From contig CALEUQ010000007.1 of the NCBI GenBank assembly GCA_937920495.1, positions 1 to 45,333 on the forward strand: DNA of 45,333 nt. Reading direction: 5' to 3'. A program made the position numbers and the translations under genes. Source of the stretch: an uncultured bacterium. GTDB taxonomy: Bacteria > Spirochaetota > UBA4802 > UB4802. Numbering within the stretch: the first letter of the stretch is position 1; the number at the start of each line of letters is the position of its first letter. Shown piece after piece: positions 8,656-17,512 of this stretch. The notes under the pieces are model-generated. The model did not search any database. It was not told where the DNA came from and saw only the letters and a program-made list of their open reading frames with translations.

Positions 8656-10797
8656 TCAAATAGCAGAAATCAAAACCACTGATGACATTTTTTTGCAAAG
8701 ATAATTATGCTGAGATGCAAGTGGAGTGCCCTGCAGCGTGATGTCATCGGGTGATTGCAGTGATGTGTCAATGACACGTACCCAGAAGTTGCCATTAAAT
8801 GGTTCTGGCAGTGAAAATGTAAGGTCAAATTCGGATGCATTGTATATGATATATATGTCGCTATCAGGTGATCCCGATGAGAGCGTTGCGTAGGCACCAT
8901 TAAGATGCAGGGCAATGGAATGGCTGTAATATCCTAAATCTGGATTGTGGCAGTTTACGCCATGCCACACACAATCAGGATGTGCAAACCCTTCTGCGGT
9001 TCCAGTCAAAAAGCGCTTTTGTCTGAGCACTGGATGCATTTTACGAAATTGAATCACACCCTGTACAAAACGCCAGATATCTTCAAAGTGTTGCAACCTG
9101 TCCCAGTTAATCCAGGATATTTCGTTATCCTGGCAGTACGCGTTGTTATTGCCATTTTGTGTACGCCCCATCTCGTCGCCTGCAAGTATCATGGGAACAC
9201 CCTGGGATAAGAGTAGCGTGGTAAAGAAATTCTTTATCTGCTGTCTTCTGATTTGCAGTATATGTGATGGTGCATCATGTCCTTCAACACCATAGTTAAA
9301 GCTAAAGTTATTGTTATCCCCATCCTGATTGTTTTCGCCATTTGCAAGGTTGTGCTTTTCATTAAATGAAACTAAATCAAGCAAGGTAAATCCATCATGG
9401 CAGGTGATAAAATTAATGCTGTGTAGCGGGCTTCTGTTTGTCCGCTGGTAGATGTCAGGACTGCCGATAATACGTTGCATGAAGTTTACTACTGTGTCAT
9501 TGTCTCCACGCCAGAAACGGCGCACATCGTCACGGAATTTACCATTCCATTCGGCCCATCTACCGGGGAAATGGCCTATTAAATATGCACCACCTGCATC
9601 CCAGGCTTCGGCAATGATCTTGGTGTTGCGCAGGATTGGGTCTTCGGATATCTTTTCTATAAGTGGTGGGTTTTGTAATATATTGCCATCCTGGTCCCTG
9701 CCAAGAATTGAAGCAAGATCAAATCTGAATCCGTCAACGTGCATGTCGACAACCCAGTAGCGCAGGCAATCCAGTATAAAATCACGTACTAACGGATGGT
9801 TGCAGTTAACCGTGTTGCCACATCCAGAAAAATTTTGATAATAGCGTTTGTTTTCCTTCAGCATATAATATATGGAATTATCAAGGCCTTTGAAACTAAT
9901 TGTAGGTCCCAGGTGGTCGCCTTCGGCAGTATGGTTGAATACTACATCAAGAAACACTTCAATGCCAGCTTTATGAAAATCACGAATCATCTCCTTGAAT
10001 TCATTCACCTGCTGTCCCATTGTACCACTGGATGAATAGGATGATTTGGGGGCAAAGAACGCTATGGTACTATAGCCCCAGTAGTTTTTCAGATGTTCAC
10101 CAGTGAACGGGTTTACATTAACATTTTCAAACTCATCAAATTCCTGAATAGGCATCAATTCAACAGCGGTAATACCCAGCTGTTTTAAATAGGGGATCTT
10201 TTCTGTAAGGCCTTTGAATGTTCCTCTGTGGGTAACGTGTGAAGAAGGATGAAAGGTAAACCCTTTTACGTGCAGTTCATATATAATAGTATCTTCCATT
10301 GGGGTCTGAATGGGGCGATCATACCAGTCAAATTCTGTATCAACAACAATACATTTGGGTGATTCTTTATAGTTTTTATCAGTGGAAAACGAAAGGTCTT
10401 CATCAGGGTGCCCCTTTATATATCCACACGCTTTGCTAAAATCCCATACGTGGTTGCCGCTTATGGCTTTTGCGTAAGGGTCAAGCAACAGCTTATTTTT
10501 ATTAAAGCGGTGCCCATGCTGGGGTTGGTATGGTCCATCAACCTTATATCCATACAGTTGCCCTTCCCTGATACCAGCTATCCAGATGTGCCATATATCA
10601 CCGGTTTTGTTAAGTGTGGGGTCCAGTTTTATCTCAATGTATTCTTCGGTTTCGGAAGATGCAAAAAGAAGGATTGAAACAGCGGTAGCATGACGGCTGA
10701 ACAGTGCAAACCGCGCTCCGTGCCTGTCTAAATGTACTCCTAACGGCAACGGAGCCCCCGGTAATGTAACAAAATGATGTTGTTTCATAGTATGCAT
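8656..10797 (-). CDS. glgX: Glycogen debranching enzyme (isoamylase type, GH13)
   Basis: A 713-residue cytoplasmic GH13 enzyme that hydrolyses alpha-1,6 branches of phosphorylase-limit glycogen. The N-terminal carbohydrate-binding/early-set domain (about 1-150, starting with GAPLPLGVHLDRHGARFALF) is typical of GlgX. The catalytic barrel shows the conserved regions DVVFNHTAEG, DGFRFDLAS (nucleophile Asp), AEAWDAGG (acid/base Glu) and FITCHDGFT. The length matches the family. The second ATG, three codons in, is an equally good start and neither has a clear ribosome site. It stands alone, divergent from the sugar-acid operon at 11203. No other glycogen genes are in the window. Confidence 0.92.
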   Translation of the reverse strand: MHTMKQHHFVTLPGAPLPLGVHLDRHGARFALFSRHATAVSILLFASSETEEYIEIKLDPTLNKTGDIWHIWIAGIREGQLYGYKVDGPYQPQHGHRFNKNKLLLDPYAKAISGNHVWDFSKACGYIKGHPDEDLSFSTDKNYKESPKCIVVDTEFDWYDRPIQTPMEDTIIYELHVKGFTFHPSSHVTHRGTFKGLTEKIPYLKQLGITAVELMPIQEFDEFENVNVNPFTGEHLKNYWGYSTIAFFAPKSSYSSSGTMGQQVNEFKEMIRDFHKAGIEVFLDVVFNHTAEGDHLGPTISFKGLDNSIYYMLKENKRYYQNFSGCGNTVNCNHPLVRDFILDCLRYWVVDMHVDGFRFDLASILGRDQDGNILQNPPLIEKISEDPILRNTKIIAEAWDAGGAYLIGHFPGRWAEWNGKFRDDVRRFWRGDNDTVVNFMQRIIGSPDIYQRTNRSPLHSINFITCHDGFTLLDLVSFNEKHNLANGENNQDGDNNNFSFNYGVEGHDAPSHILQIRRQQIKNFFTTLLLSQGVPMILAGDEMGRTQNGNNNAYCQDNEISWINWDRLQHFEDIWRFVQGVIQFRKMHPVLRQKRFLTGTAEGFAHPDCVWHGVNCHNPDLGYYSHSIALHLNGAYATLSSGSPDSDIYIIYNASEFDLTFSLPEPFNGNFWVRVIDTSLQSPDDITLQGTPLASQHNYLCKKMSSVVLISAI

Positions 10798-11112
10798 GTC
10801 AACAGTTAACGTATATTGTTCTACAGTGTATATTGATGCATGATAAGCCGCTTTGCCTTTGGCGGAATATGCAATAACATAGTACAGTTACATAGATTGG
10901 CGCGCATAATTGTCAAACAATAAATAATGAGCAGGTATCAGCTAATTATTTTACGTATTCTTATAATAAGATTTTCGTAATGGTATAATTGGTTGCCTAT
11001 TTCACTAATTATTATTAAAGATAAAATTTGAACAAAATATGTGACAGCGTTCTCTCCTTTTTTTTAAGAAAATAATTTTAAAATTAATTATTATAAATTA
11101 TTAAAAATTTGC

Positions 11113-11141
11113 TTGACAAAATATATGCATTATCATATCAT
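11113..11141 (+). promoter_or_regulatory. Sigma-70-type promoter of the sugar-acid operon
   Basis: A perfect -35 TTGACA (11113-11118), a 17-base spacer and a -10 TATCAT (11136-11141), preceded by A/T tracts. It lies 60-90 bases before the first gene of the operon. This is the best housekeeping promoter in the window. Confidence 0.7.
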
Positions 11142-11148
11142 CAGACCA
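11138..11148 (-). promoter_or_regulatory. Candidate operator for the GntR/FadR-type regulator
   Basis: Read on the minus strand the site is TGGTCTGATGA. It matches five of the six fixed bases of the general FadR-subfamily pattern TnGTnnnACnA. It overlaps the -10 box and start point of the operon promoter, which is where a repressor would block transcription. Assignment to the regulator at 12203 is an inference. Confidence 0.4.
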
Positions 11149-11202
11149 TCATATATCTATTGTTTGGCACTATTCATCCATTAATGTTAAGGGAATACAT
11201 AT

Positions 11203-12201
11203 ATGATTAAAATTGCTGAACTCCTTCCACCACATCCATCACCATTGTGGAAAATGGTACAGCAATGTGGTGTTGAATATGTGGTAGGTGGCATGCAGCA
11301 TTATGCCGGATGGGAGAGTATGCCAAAAGATTTCTGGCCATGGAGTTATAATTTGCTGGTGCATATCAAAACCATGTACCAAAATGCTGGTTTTACACTG
11401 GAAGTTATTGAATCCAGACCACCAATGGAAAAAATAAAATTGGGTTTACCCGGCAGGGATGAAGAAATTGAAAATGTCATAATGTTACTACAGAATATGG
11501 GCAAACTTGATATTCCTGTATGGTGTTATGAATGGATGCCGGTGTTTGGGTGGACACGAACATCAACTACCACACCTGTACGTGGAGGTGCATTGGCAAC
11601 GTCCTATGATCATTCTTTTATGGAAAAAGCCCCGCTGACTGAGCATGGAATTATTACTGAAGAAGCGTTATGGAAAAATCTGGAATATTTTCTTAAAGCT
11701 GTGATACCTGAGGCAGAAAAAGCTGGAGTAAAATTAGCCATGCATCCGGATGATCCGCCAATTTCTCCTATACGTGGTGTTGCGCGTATCATGCGCTCTG
11801 TTGAAAATTTTCAGAAGCTACTGGATCTTTATCCAAGTGAGGTGAATGGTATAGCGCTATGTCAGGGGAATTTTGCATTGATGACGGATGATCTGCCTTC
11901 TGTAATTAGAAAATTTGGCACACAGGGAAAGATCTTCTTTGTACATTTCAGGAATGTCAGAGGAACTGCATATAAGTTTACAGAAACATTCCATGATGAC
12001 GGTATGATAGACATGTACGGATGCATGGAAGCATACTATGATGCTGGATTTGATGGAGCAATGAGACCTGATCATGTCCCCACAATGGAAGGTGACAGTA
12101 ACGATAATCCGGCATATTCGTCAATAGGAAGACTATTTGCCTTGGGATATATGAAAGGATTATTTGAAGCTGTTAAAAAAAGTAAAAAGGATACACGGTG
12201 A
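11203..12201 (+). CDS. uxuA: Mannonate dehydratase (UxuA-like)
   Basis: A 332-residue TIM-barrel enzyme of the UxuA family. It is expected to dehydrate D-mannonate to 2-keto-3-deoxygluconate using a divalent metal, in the cytoplasm. Family landmarks are visible: MHPDDPP near residue 184, CQGNF near 224, VHFRN near 248 (a metal-site His), and RPDHVP near 287 with the typical GRLFALGYMKGL tail. At 332 residues it is somewhat shorter than the E. coli enzyme (about 394), as in many non-proteobacterial members. It is the first gene of the operon, with ribosome site AAGGGA. The KDG kinase at the other end of the operon fits the next step. Activity on a related sugar acid is possible. Confidence 0.85.
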   Translation: MIKIAELLPPHPSPLWKMVQQCGVEYVVGGMQHYAGWESMPKDFWPWSYNLLVHIKTMYQNAGFTLEVIESRPPMEKIKLGLPGRDEEIENVIMLLQNMGKLDIPVWCYEWMPVFGWTRTSTTTPVRGGALATSYDHSFMEKAPLTEHGIITEEALWKNLEYFLKAVIPEAEKAGVKLAMHPDDPPISPIRGVARIMRSVENFQKLLDLYPSEVNGIALCQGNFALMTDDLPSVIRKFGTQGKIFFVHFRNVRGTAYKFTETFHDDGMIDMYGCMEAYYDAGFDGAMRPDHVPTMEGDSNDNPAYSSIGRLFALGYMKGLFEAVKKSKKDTR

Positions 12202-12202
12202 T

Positions 12203-12910
12203 ATGTATATGGATGCCCTGCAACCTGTTAAACGAAATAAACTTACAGAGTCAATAGTGAATGTATTATTAACTAACATTAAAAATGGCATGTTATCACC
12301 TGGAAGCAAATTGCCCCCTGAGCGGGAATTGATGAAACAATTGCAGGTGGGGCGTTCCACTTTGCGAGAGGCGGTGCAGTCGCTTGCACTTATGGGGATT
12401 TTAGAAGTAAAGCCAGGTGAAGGAACATTTGTGAGAACTATCTCCAAAGAACAAATAGTGGGACCTCATATTTTTGTTCCAATAATTGATACCGAGAGCA
12501 TGGCTGATTTTTTTGAAGCGCGTCTTTTAATTGAACCTCATATTGCAGCCCTTGCAAGCAAACGAAGAAATGCAGAGGATATAGGTGCCATTGAAGAGAC
12601 CTTAGAAAAAACAAAACAAAATATACGTAATGGTCACCAGGTAGATCGCTGGGCGGGACAGTTTCACCTACAGGTTGCCAGGGCTTCCAAAAATATTGTA
12701 TGTGTGCGTTTCCTTGAAGCCATTCTTTCGTTTTTAGTGGGCAGGCGGGAAAGCGCTGAACATAATAAAGACTTCTTGCAATGGGAATATGAATCGCATG
12801 AAAGCATCTTTAAGGCAATAAAAAAGGGGGATGAAGTCAGTGCACATGCAACCATGGAGCAGCATATAAAGGTTGTTTTGCAGTGGTATAAAAAATTAGA
12901 TGTTGTATAA
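12203..12910 (+). CDS. FadR-subfamily GntR transcriptional regulator
   Basis: A 235-residue protein. An N-terminal winged helix (about residues 10-75; PERELMKQLQVGRSTLREAV, then LEVKPGEGTFV) is followed by a C-terminal all-helical FCD ligand domain. Of the four usual metal ligands of FCD domains, the three His are present (in QFHLQVA, SHESIF and EQHIK). The Asp before the first one is replaced (AGQFH), so metal or ligand binding may differ. I start it at the ATG directly after the uxuA stop, with AAAAGGA 11 bases upstream. A longer frame overlapping uxuA is less likely. It probably represses the operon and releases it on binding a sugar acid; a candidate site lies at 11138-11148. Confidence 0.85.
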   Translation: MYMDALQPVKRNKLTESIVNVLLTNIKNGMLSPGSKLPPERELMKQLQVGRSTLREAVQSLALMGILEVKPGEGTFVRTISKEQIVGPHIFVPIIDTESMADFFEARLLIEPHIAALASKRRNAEDIGAIEETLEKTKQNIRNGHQVDRWAGQFHLQVARASKNIVCVRFLEAILSFLVGRRESAEHNKDFLQWEYESHESIFKAIKKGDEVSAHATMEQHIKVVLQWYKKLDVV

Positions 12911-12929
12911 TTTTGTATGGAGGTTTGCT

Positions 12930-15782
12930 GTGTATAGAACCATAGTATATCTGATAGTAGTGCTTATAATTCCTTTCAGTTATGCGATAGCAACCACGTT
13001 TGATGCTTCCGTATATCCTACGCCATTAGTATACATGCACACGCAATCGTACTGCCAGAGGATTATCATACAGGCTGAACAGGAATTTGAAGGCCAGATC
13101 ATTGCATCGGTTGATGGTATTGTTACAAAAAAAAGTGTTGGTAATAAGGTAAAACAGACAACTATTGATTGCTACAGGCATGCAATTGATAAACCTTCGC
13201 GTGTAGATGTTACAATAAAGAACAATAGTGGTGTCTTAGTAAAAAAATCGCTGACCATCCCACCAGTAAAAAAATGGAAACTGTATTGTGTACCTTTTAC
13301 ACATGTGGATATTGGGTTTACGCAATCACAAAAAAATGTACGTATGCAGAATATTTCAAATTTACAGAAAGAACTTCTACTGCTTGAAAAAACAAAAAAT
13401 TATACACACAACGCCCAATTTAAACTTTTTACCGAGGTTAGCTGGCCTGTCATGGAATTCTTGCATGACCAATCAGTATCGGAAAAGGAAAAGCAAAGGC
13501 TTATCCAGGCATTACAGAAAGGGGATTTTGAATTGGGGGCATTTGTTATTTCACATCAGAACAGGTTTATGAGCCCGTATGCATTACTGGCATCATTGCA
13601 GCATACTCTGCGTATTGCTGAAAAATATTCAATCAACGTTAAGACAGCCTGCATTCATGATGTTATGGATTTTTCTAAGTTGCCAAAGATTTTACAGGCA
13701 AACAACATCCCCTATTGTGTGGTTGGTCCAAATGATTCGCGCTACAGAGTACCGCCTTTATTTTATCTGGTATCTCCGGATGGCAGTGCAAAAGTCTTGA
13801 TGTGGCATTCGGTGGGTCTCAATGGGTATGGCGAAAATTTTGATTTGAATATGCGCATTTCACTTCCTTTTAATACAGATGAATACACCACTATGGAAAA
13901 TAGTATCGCATATCATTTAGCACAACTGGAGAAAGGCTATCCCACAGAAGAGATTAAAAAATATTTTGATTACAACAATATGCAGTGGAATTATCCCTAT
14001 GATGCATATCTTTTGCCATACTACCCCTCACAGGGTGGCGATAATCAGCCGCAAAATATTGTCCCTTCGGAAATTGCCCATACATGGAATACAAAATTTA
14101 TAAATCCAGAAATAATAATAGCAACACCTAAAGAATTTTTTGACTATGTATCGCAAAAATATCATTCTACAATACCTGTTATAAAAGGCGAATTGCCACC
14201 ATTCTGGGGTGAGCAAATTTACCTGGATTTTATTCAGGTGGATCCGGAACGTGTATCAATTAATTATTTGTATGATTATGCATATTATATGCGTGGAATA
14301 GATGTAGTTAAGTCATTGTTGCATCGCACCCCTGTTGATATTGAAACGCATATTGCACAGAGCCTTGAAGGGTATATGGCAATTATTCTCAATAACGATC
14401 ACAATCCCCGGCCTGTACCTTTTGGGAAAACCCATTATACAAACCAGGATGTGAAAGACTGGATGAATACACGCAATGAGTGGGTGTATGTGCCACTTCA
14501 TAGTATAAAAGAATCACAATCAATACAGCAAGACAACCCTGGAAAACATCAATGGACATTAATGCATACCAAAACAAATCCTGTTATTCTGGAAAATGCA
14601 TTTTACCGCATTGCGTTTGATACAACAAAAGGCTGTATTACCAGTATTTTTGACAAACAGCTACACAAAGAGTGGGTCAATACACAGCACCGATACGGTA
14701 TTAATCAATATGTCATAGGGATCCGTGGAGAAAATGCAGCACAACGCAATTACTTTGATACAATCGAAGGATTTAAAAAGGTATCCTGCGTATTATATAC
14801 CAATGCTAACAACGATTACAGAATAATTGTTGAGGGGTCAGAGCGTTCCTATTACAAAGGTATGGAATTGCTTTCTGAATTTTTGCACAAAGCCTTTGGC
14901 GTAAAACTACCAGCACCATTATTAAAGATAGCATATTTCTTCTATCAGCTTTTTTTGCCATCGTTATCGCTTACGCAGGAAATTATCATCCCATCCTCTA
15001 AAAAGCAAATTGACTTTATCCAGCATTTTGAAGGGAAAGCACCGCAAATCTCCGAGCATTACTTTGCATATCCCATACAGGCCAACGAGCTATTATATGA
15101 TTCAGCATTCACACCCATCAAATGGCAGAGCATAGATTCAGATGGAGATATAATTCCTGCAGCAAAAAATAGCGCCCCATTTAGAAGCATCAACGATACG
15201 CTCTATCCATTTCAATGGATGCATGGTATACCTACATCATTTCATTGTGATACATTTGTGCTGCACAGGGATCGCTGCCACTATGCGGTATTTATCCCAC
15301 ACACTAGCAAAGCGATAGTTACCGCGATGGATGTTAAGGCAGGCTTTTACCACTGCTGTATTGGGTGGTCGCTATGGGGAAAGCTTGGAATGGGGCGCGA
15401 TTTGCCGGTTACTATCGCATTTAAAAGTACATTCACTAGTTTTGATGTGTGTTCACAAAAAGAGGCGATAGCAACTGCGTACAGGATTGGTTTTGATATA
15501 CTGGGCTATACACAGCCGCTCAGTGTTGAGCCACGTAACAGTAATGTACGTGTTGTGTATATGCAACCTGTTTCAGTAAACAAAATTGTTATAGGCCTTT
15601 ATGAGTTATCAGGCAAGATGCAAAATACCCAACTTACAGTGAGCACTAAACGCCGTGTACTCAAAGCATATTATTCAAACGTTAATGGGGAAAAAGTAAA
15701 AACAATTCAAACATCAGGGAATTCAATATGTTTGAATGTAAATCCACACGAGCTTTCGTTTATAACAATTGAATTATTATAA
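12930..15782 (+). CDS. Secreted GH38-like glycoside hydrolase (alpha-mannosidase family)
   Basis: A 950-residue protein starting at a GTG that follows GGAGG by six bases. This start gives a clean signal peptide (about residues 1-20, hydrophobic run then SYAIA), unlike the ATG 30 bases upstream. After a short beta-rich lead, the GH38 catalytic domain begins with FTHVDIGFTQ. His125 and Asp127 are the likely zinc ligands, and the Asp near 244 (in IHDVMDF) is the candidate nucleophile. The DxPG or DPFG context usual around the nucleophile is missing, so substrate and activity are uncertain. The large C-terminal beta region fits GH38 middle and C-terminal domains. Its place between the regulator and pathway enzymes suggests it frees the sugar the operon uses. 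Confidence 0.65.
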   Translation: MYRTIVYLIVVLIIPFSYAIATTFDASVYPTPLVYMHTQSYCQRIIIQAEQEFEGQIIASVDGIVTKKSVGNKVKQTTIDCYRHAIDKPSRVDVTIKNNSGVLVKKSLTIPPVKKWKLYCVPFTHVDIGFTQSQKNVRMQNISNLQKELLLLEKTKNYTHNAQFKLFTEVSWPVMEFLHDQSVSEKEKQRLIQALQKGDFELGAFVISHQNRFMSPYALLASLQHTLRIAEKYSINVKTACIHDVMDFSKLPKILQANNIPYCVVGPNDSRYRVPPLFYLVSPDGSAKVLMWHSVGLNGYGENFDLNMRISLPFNTDEYTTMENSIAYHLAQLEKGYPTEEIKKYFDYNNMQWNYPYDAYLLPYYPSQGGDNQPQNIVPSEIAHTWNTKFINPEIIIATPKEFFDYVSQKYHSTIPVIKGELPPFWGEQIYLDFIQVDPERVSINYLYDYAYYMRGIDVVKSLLHRTPVDIETHIAQSLEGYMAIILNNDHNPRPVPFGKTHYTNQDVKDWMNTRNEWVYVPLHSIKESQSIQQDNPGKHQWTLMHTKTNPVILENAFYRIAFDTTKGCITSIFDKQLHKEWVNTQHRYGINQYVIGIRGENAAQRNYFDTIEGFKKVSCVLYTNANNDYRIIVEGSERSYYKGMELLSEFLHKAFGVKLPAPLLKIAYFFYQLFLPSLSLTQEIIIPSSKKQIDFIQHFEGKAPQISEHYFAYPIQANELLYDSAFTPIKWQSIDSDGDIIPAAKNSAPFRSINDTLYPFQWMHGIPTSFHCDTFVLHRDRCHYAVFIPHTSKAIVTAMDVKAGFYHCCIGWSLWGKLGMGRDLPVTIAFKSTFTSFDVCSQKEAIATAYRIGFDILGYTQPLSVEPRNSNVRVVYMQPVSVNKIVIGLYELSGKMQNTQLTVSTKRRVLKAYYSNVNGEKVKTIQTSGNSICLNVNPHELSFITIELL
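15312..15321 (+). repeat. GCGATAGTTA motif copy inside the GH38-like gene
   Basis: An exact copy of the window-wide 10-mer, followed by CC. Three related sequences (GCGATAGCAAC at about 12984 and 15464, GCGATAGTAAC reversed at about 15409) lie in the same gene. Confidence 0.6.
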
Positions 15783-15795
15783 AGGAGGTATACGT

Positions 15796-16500
15796 ATGGC
15801 ACCAGTGTATTCATATGAAGAAATTATACAACTTTGCGAACGATTAGAAAAAACCTATACGCCGGCAGTGTGCGATACCCTTGATGAAATGGGATTTATG
15901 TATCAGGCGCTGTGTTCAGGGTTTGCACCAATTATGCCAAAAGCTACAGTTGCAGGACCTGCATTTACCATGGAAGAAGCAAAAACGCGCAAAAGTACCA
16001 GGTTAAAAGAGTATGATCCAGAATTTGTTGCCAAAGTCTTAGAGGATTTATTTGGCACCATGCAGAGGGGGCAGGTTGTGGCAGTCAATACAAATGATTT
16101 TTATGGTGCTGGCGCCTGGGGTGAGCTTATGTCAACCACATGCAAATATTTTGGCGGTGTGAAAGGTGCTGTGGTAGATGGACCTATCCGTGATATTAAT
16201 CGCATTCTGGAAATTGAGTTCCCGGTGTGGGCACGGGGTAATATCCCAACTGATTCTATAGGACGGGTAGATCTTGTTGGAATCGGCGGCCCTATATGGT
16301 GCGGCGGTGTGCGGATAAATCCCGGAGATATAATTTTTGCTGACTGCGATGGTGTTGTGGTTATCCCAATAAAGGATGTGGATTTAAAAGAAGTGGTGGA
16401 AAAGACAGAAGAGGTGGTGCAGGCAGAACGCAGATCGCGTCAGGAAATACGAAGCGGTATGTCACTGGTGGATGTATATCGTAAGTATGGGAAGCTTTGA
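15796..16500 (+). CDS. RraA-family protein, candidate pyruvate aldolase
   Basis: A 234-residue protein of the RraA/HMG-aldolase fold. The ATG has a perfect AAAGGAGG eight bases upstream. Family marks are seen as GVKGAVVDGPIRDINRI (the Arg-Asp pair of the active site) and GGVRINPGDIIFADCDGV (the Gly-Asp and Asp-x-Asp region). Known members are either RraA, which inhibits RNase E, or metal-dependent aldolases that split 4-hydroxy-4-methyl-2-oxoglutarate and related pyruvate aldols. It is longer than E. coli RraA (161 residues) and closer in size to the aldolases. Set between a glycosidase and a dehydrogenase in a KDG pathway with no other aldolase, a KDG- or KDPG-cleaving role is a reasonable inference. 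Confidence 0.7.
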   Translation: MAPVYSYEEIIQLCERLEKTYTPAVCDTLDEMGFMYQALCSGFAPIMPKATVAGPAFTMEEAKTRKSTRLKEYDPEFVAKVLEDLFGTMQRGQVVAVNTNDFYGAGAWGELMSTTCKYFGGVKGAVVDGPIRDINRILEIEFPVWARGNIPTDSIGRVDLVGIGGPIWCGGVRINPGDIIFADCDGVVVIPIKDVDLKEVVEKTEEVVQAERRSRQEIRSGMSLVDVYRKYGKL

Positions 16501-16514
16501 TGTGAGGATTGTGT

Positions 16515-17492
16515 ATGAAAACAATAGTAGTTACAGGATGTTCAGGTTATTTGGGCCAGCATGTGGTCAGAGAATTACTTCAAAAAAAATATTCAGTCAT
16601 TGGCATCGATATAAAAGAATCGCCAGCACAGAATCAGAGCAATTTCAGGTTTATCAAAGGCGATATCGTTGATGGCGAATGTGTCATAAACGCATGTAAA
16701 AACGCTAATGCGGTAGTCCATTGTGCTGCTGCACTTGCACAGTTTGTTAAAGACATACAACGGATGTATGCAATAAATGTAATCGGAACTAGAAATGTTG
16801 TGGAAGCGTGTAGACTTTATGCAATAAAGCAATTGGTTTTTATCTCATCTGTTGAGGTATATGGCATTGATGTTCCTGTTCCGTGCAGTGAGGATATGCT
16901 GCTTAACCCGGTGTGCCCCTATGGAATACATAAAGTTTTATGCGAGCATTTGTGTATGCAATTAGCAGATAAAGGATACGGTGTTGCAATTCTACGGCCA
17001 CCAACAATAAATGGCCCCGGGCAAAACGAGCCTTTTCTGGTTGAACAGATGAAAGCGATAAAAGCAGGAAAGCATGTTATTTTGCCAGGTGCTGGAAAAA
17101 CAAAATTACAGATGGTTGATGTGCGGGATGTTGCACAGGCTGTGGTGCTTTCGCTGCAGAAAATTACAAAAGGGTTGCTTATTGCAAATATTTCAAGCGA
17201 TGATGTTCCCACAATTCGACAGATGGTAAAGGCTCTGTTTAACCATGCAGGGAAAAAAGAAAAGATAGTATCAGTACCAGCATCAGTTGCACGCGCTGTA
17301 GTACGCGCACTTTCATGCCTTGGTGTATCACCGCTTGAACCGCAACATCTAGAGATAGCATTGCGCGATTATGTGTTTGATAATAGCAGAGCAAAGACTG
17401 TCCTGGGATGGAAACCAACCAAAAACGACATTGAAAGCGCTATTGATGCGTATGAGTGGTTTATAAAGAATCCTCATATTATAAAGAATTAA
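16515..17492 (+). CDS. Extended SDR, NAD-dependent epimerase/dehydratase family
   Basis: A 325-residue Rossmann enzyme of the extended short-chain dehydrogenase family. TGCSGYLG (GxxGxxG) at the N-terminus binds NAD(P). The catalytic Ser is in FISSVEVYG and the YxxxK pair is YGIHK near residue 139. The C-terminal half is the variable substrate domain. Relatives include UDP-sugar epimerases and uronate or aldose dehydrogenases. In this operon an aldose or uronate dehydrogenase making a lactone would fit with the lactonase-like gene that follows, but sequence alone does not decide. The start ATG has GTGAGGA six bases upstream. It begins 14 bases after the RraA-like gene. Confidence 0.75.
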   Translation: MKTIVVTGCSGYLGQHVVRELLQKKYSVIGIDIKESPAQNQSNFRFIKGDIVDGECVINACKNANAVVHCAAALAQFVKDIQRMYAINVIGTRNVVEACRLYAIKQLVFISSVEVYGIDVPVPCSEDMLLNPVCPYGIHKVLCEHLCMQLADKGYGVAILRPPTINGPGQNEPFLVEQMKAIKAGKHVILPGAGKTKLQMVDVRDVAQAVVLSLQKITKGLLIANISSDDVPTIRQMVKALFNHAGKKEKIVSVPASVARAVVRALSCLGVSPLEPQHLEIALRDYVFDNSRAKTVLGWKPTKNDIESAIDAYEWFIKNPHIIKN

Positions 17493-17512
17493 AAATGTTA
17501 GGGGGTTTGTCA

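Larger units (their letters stand above)
10798..11202. other. Divergent control region between glgX and the sugar-acid operon
   Basis: A 405-base AT-rich region without a gene. The half nearest the operon has long A/T tracts (11055-11110) that could act as an UP element. It then has the promoter at 11113-11141 and the ribosome site AAGGGA about ten bases before the ATG at 11203. On the glgX side only a small GC hairpin around 10851-10870 stands out, and I see no clear promoter there. Confidence 0.5.

Noticed and set aside
12164..12202. Longer N-terminus of the GntR regulator overlapping uxuA
   Set aside because: The ATG at 12203 has a ribosome site, and the extension adds residues absent from the family.
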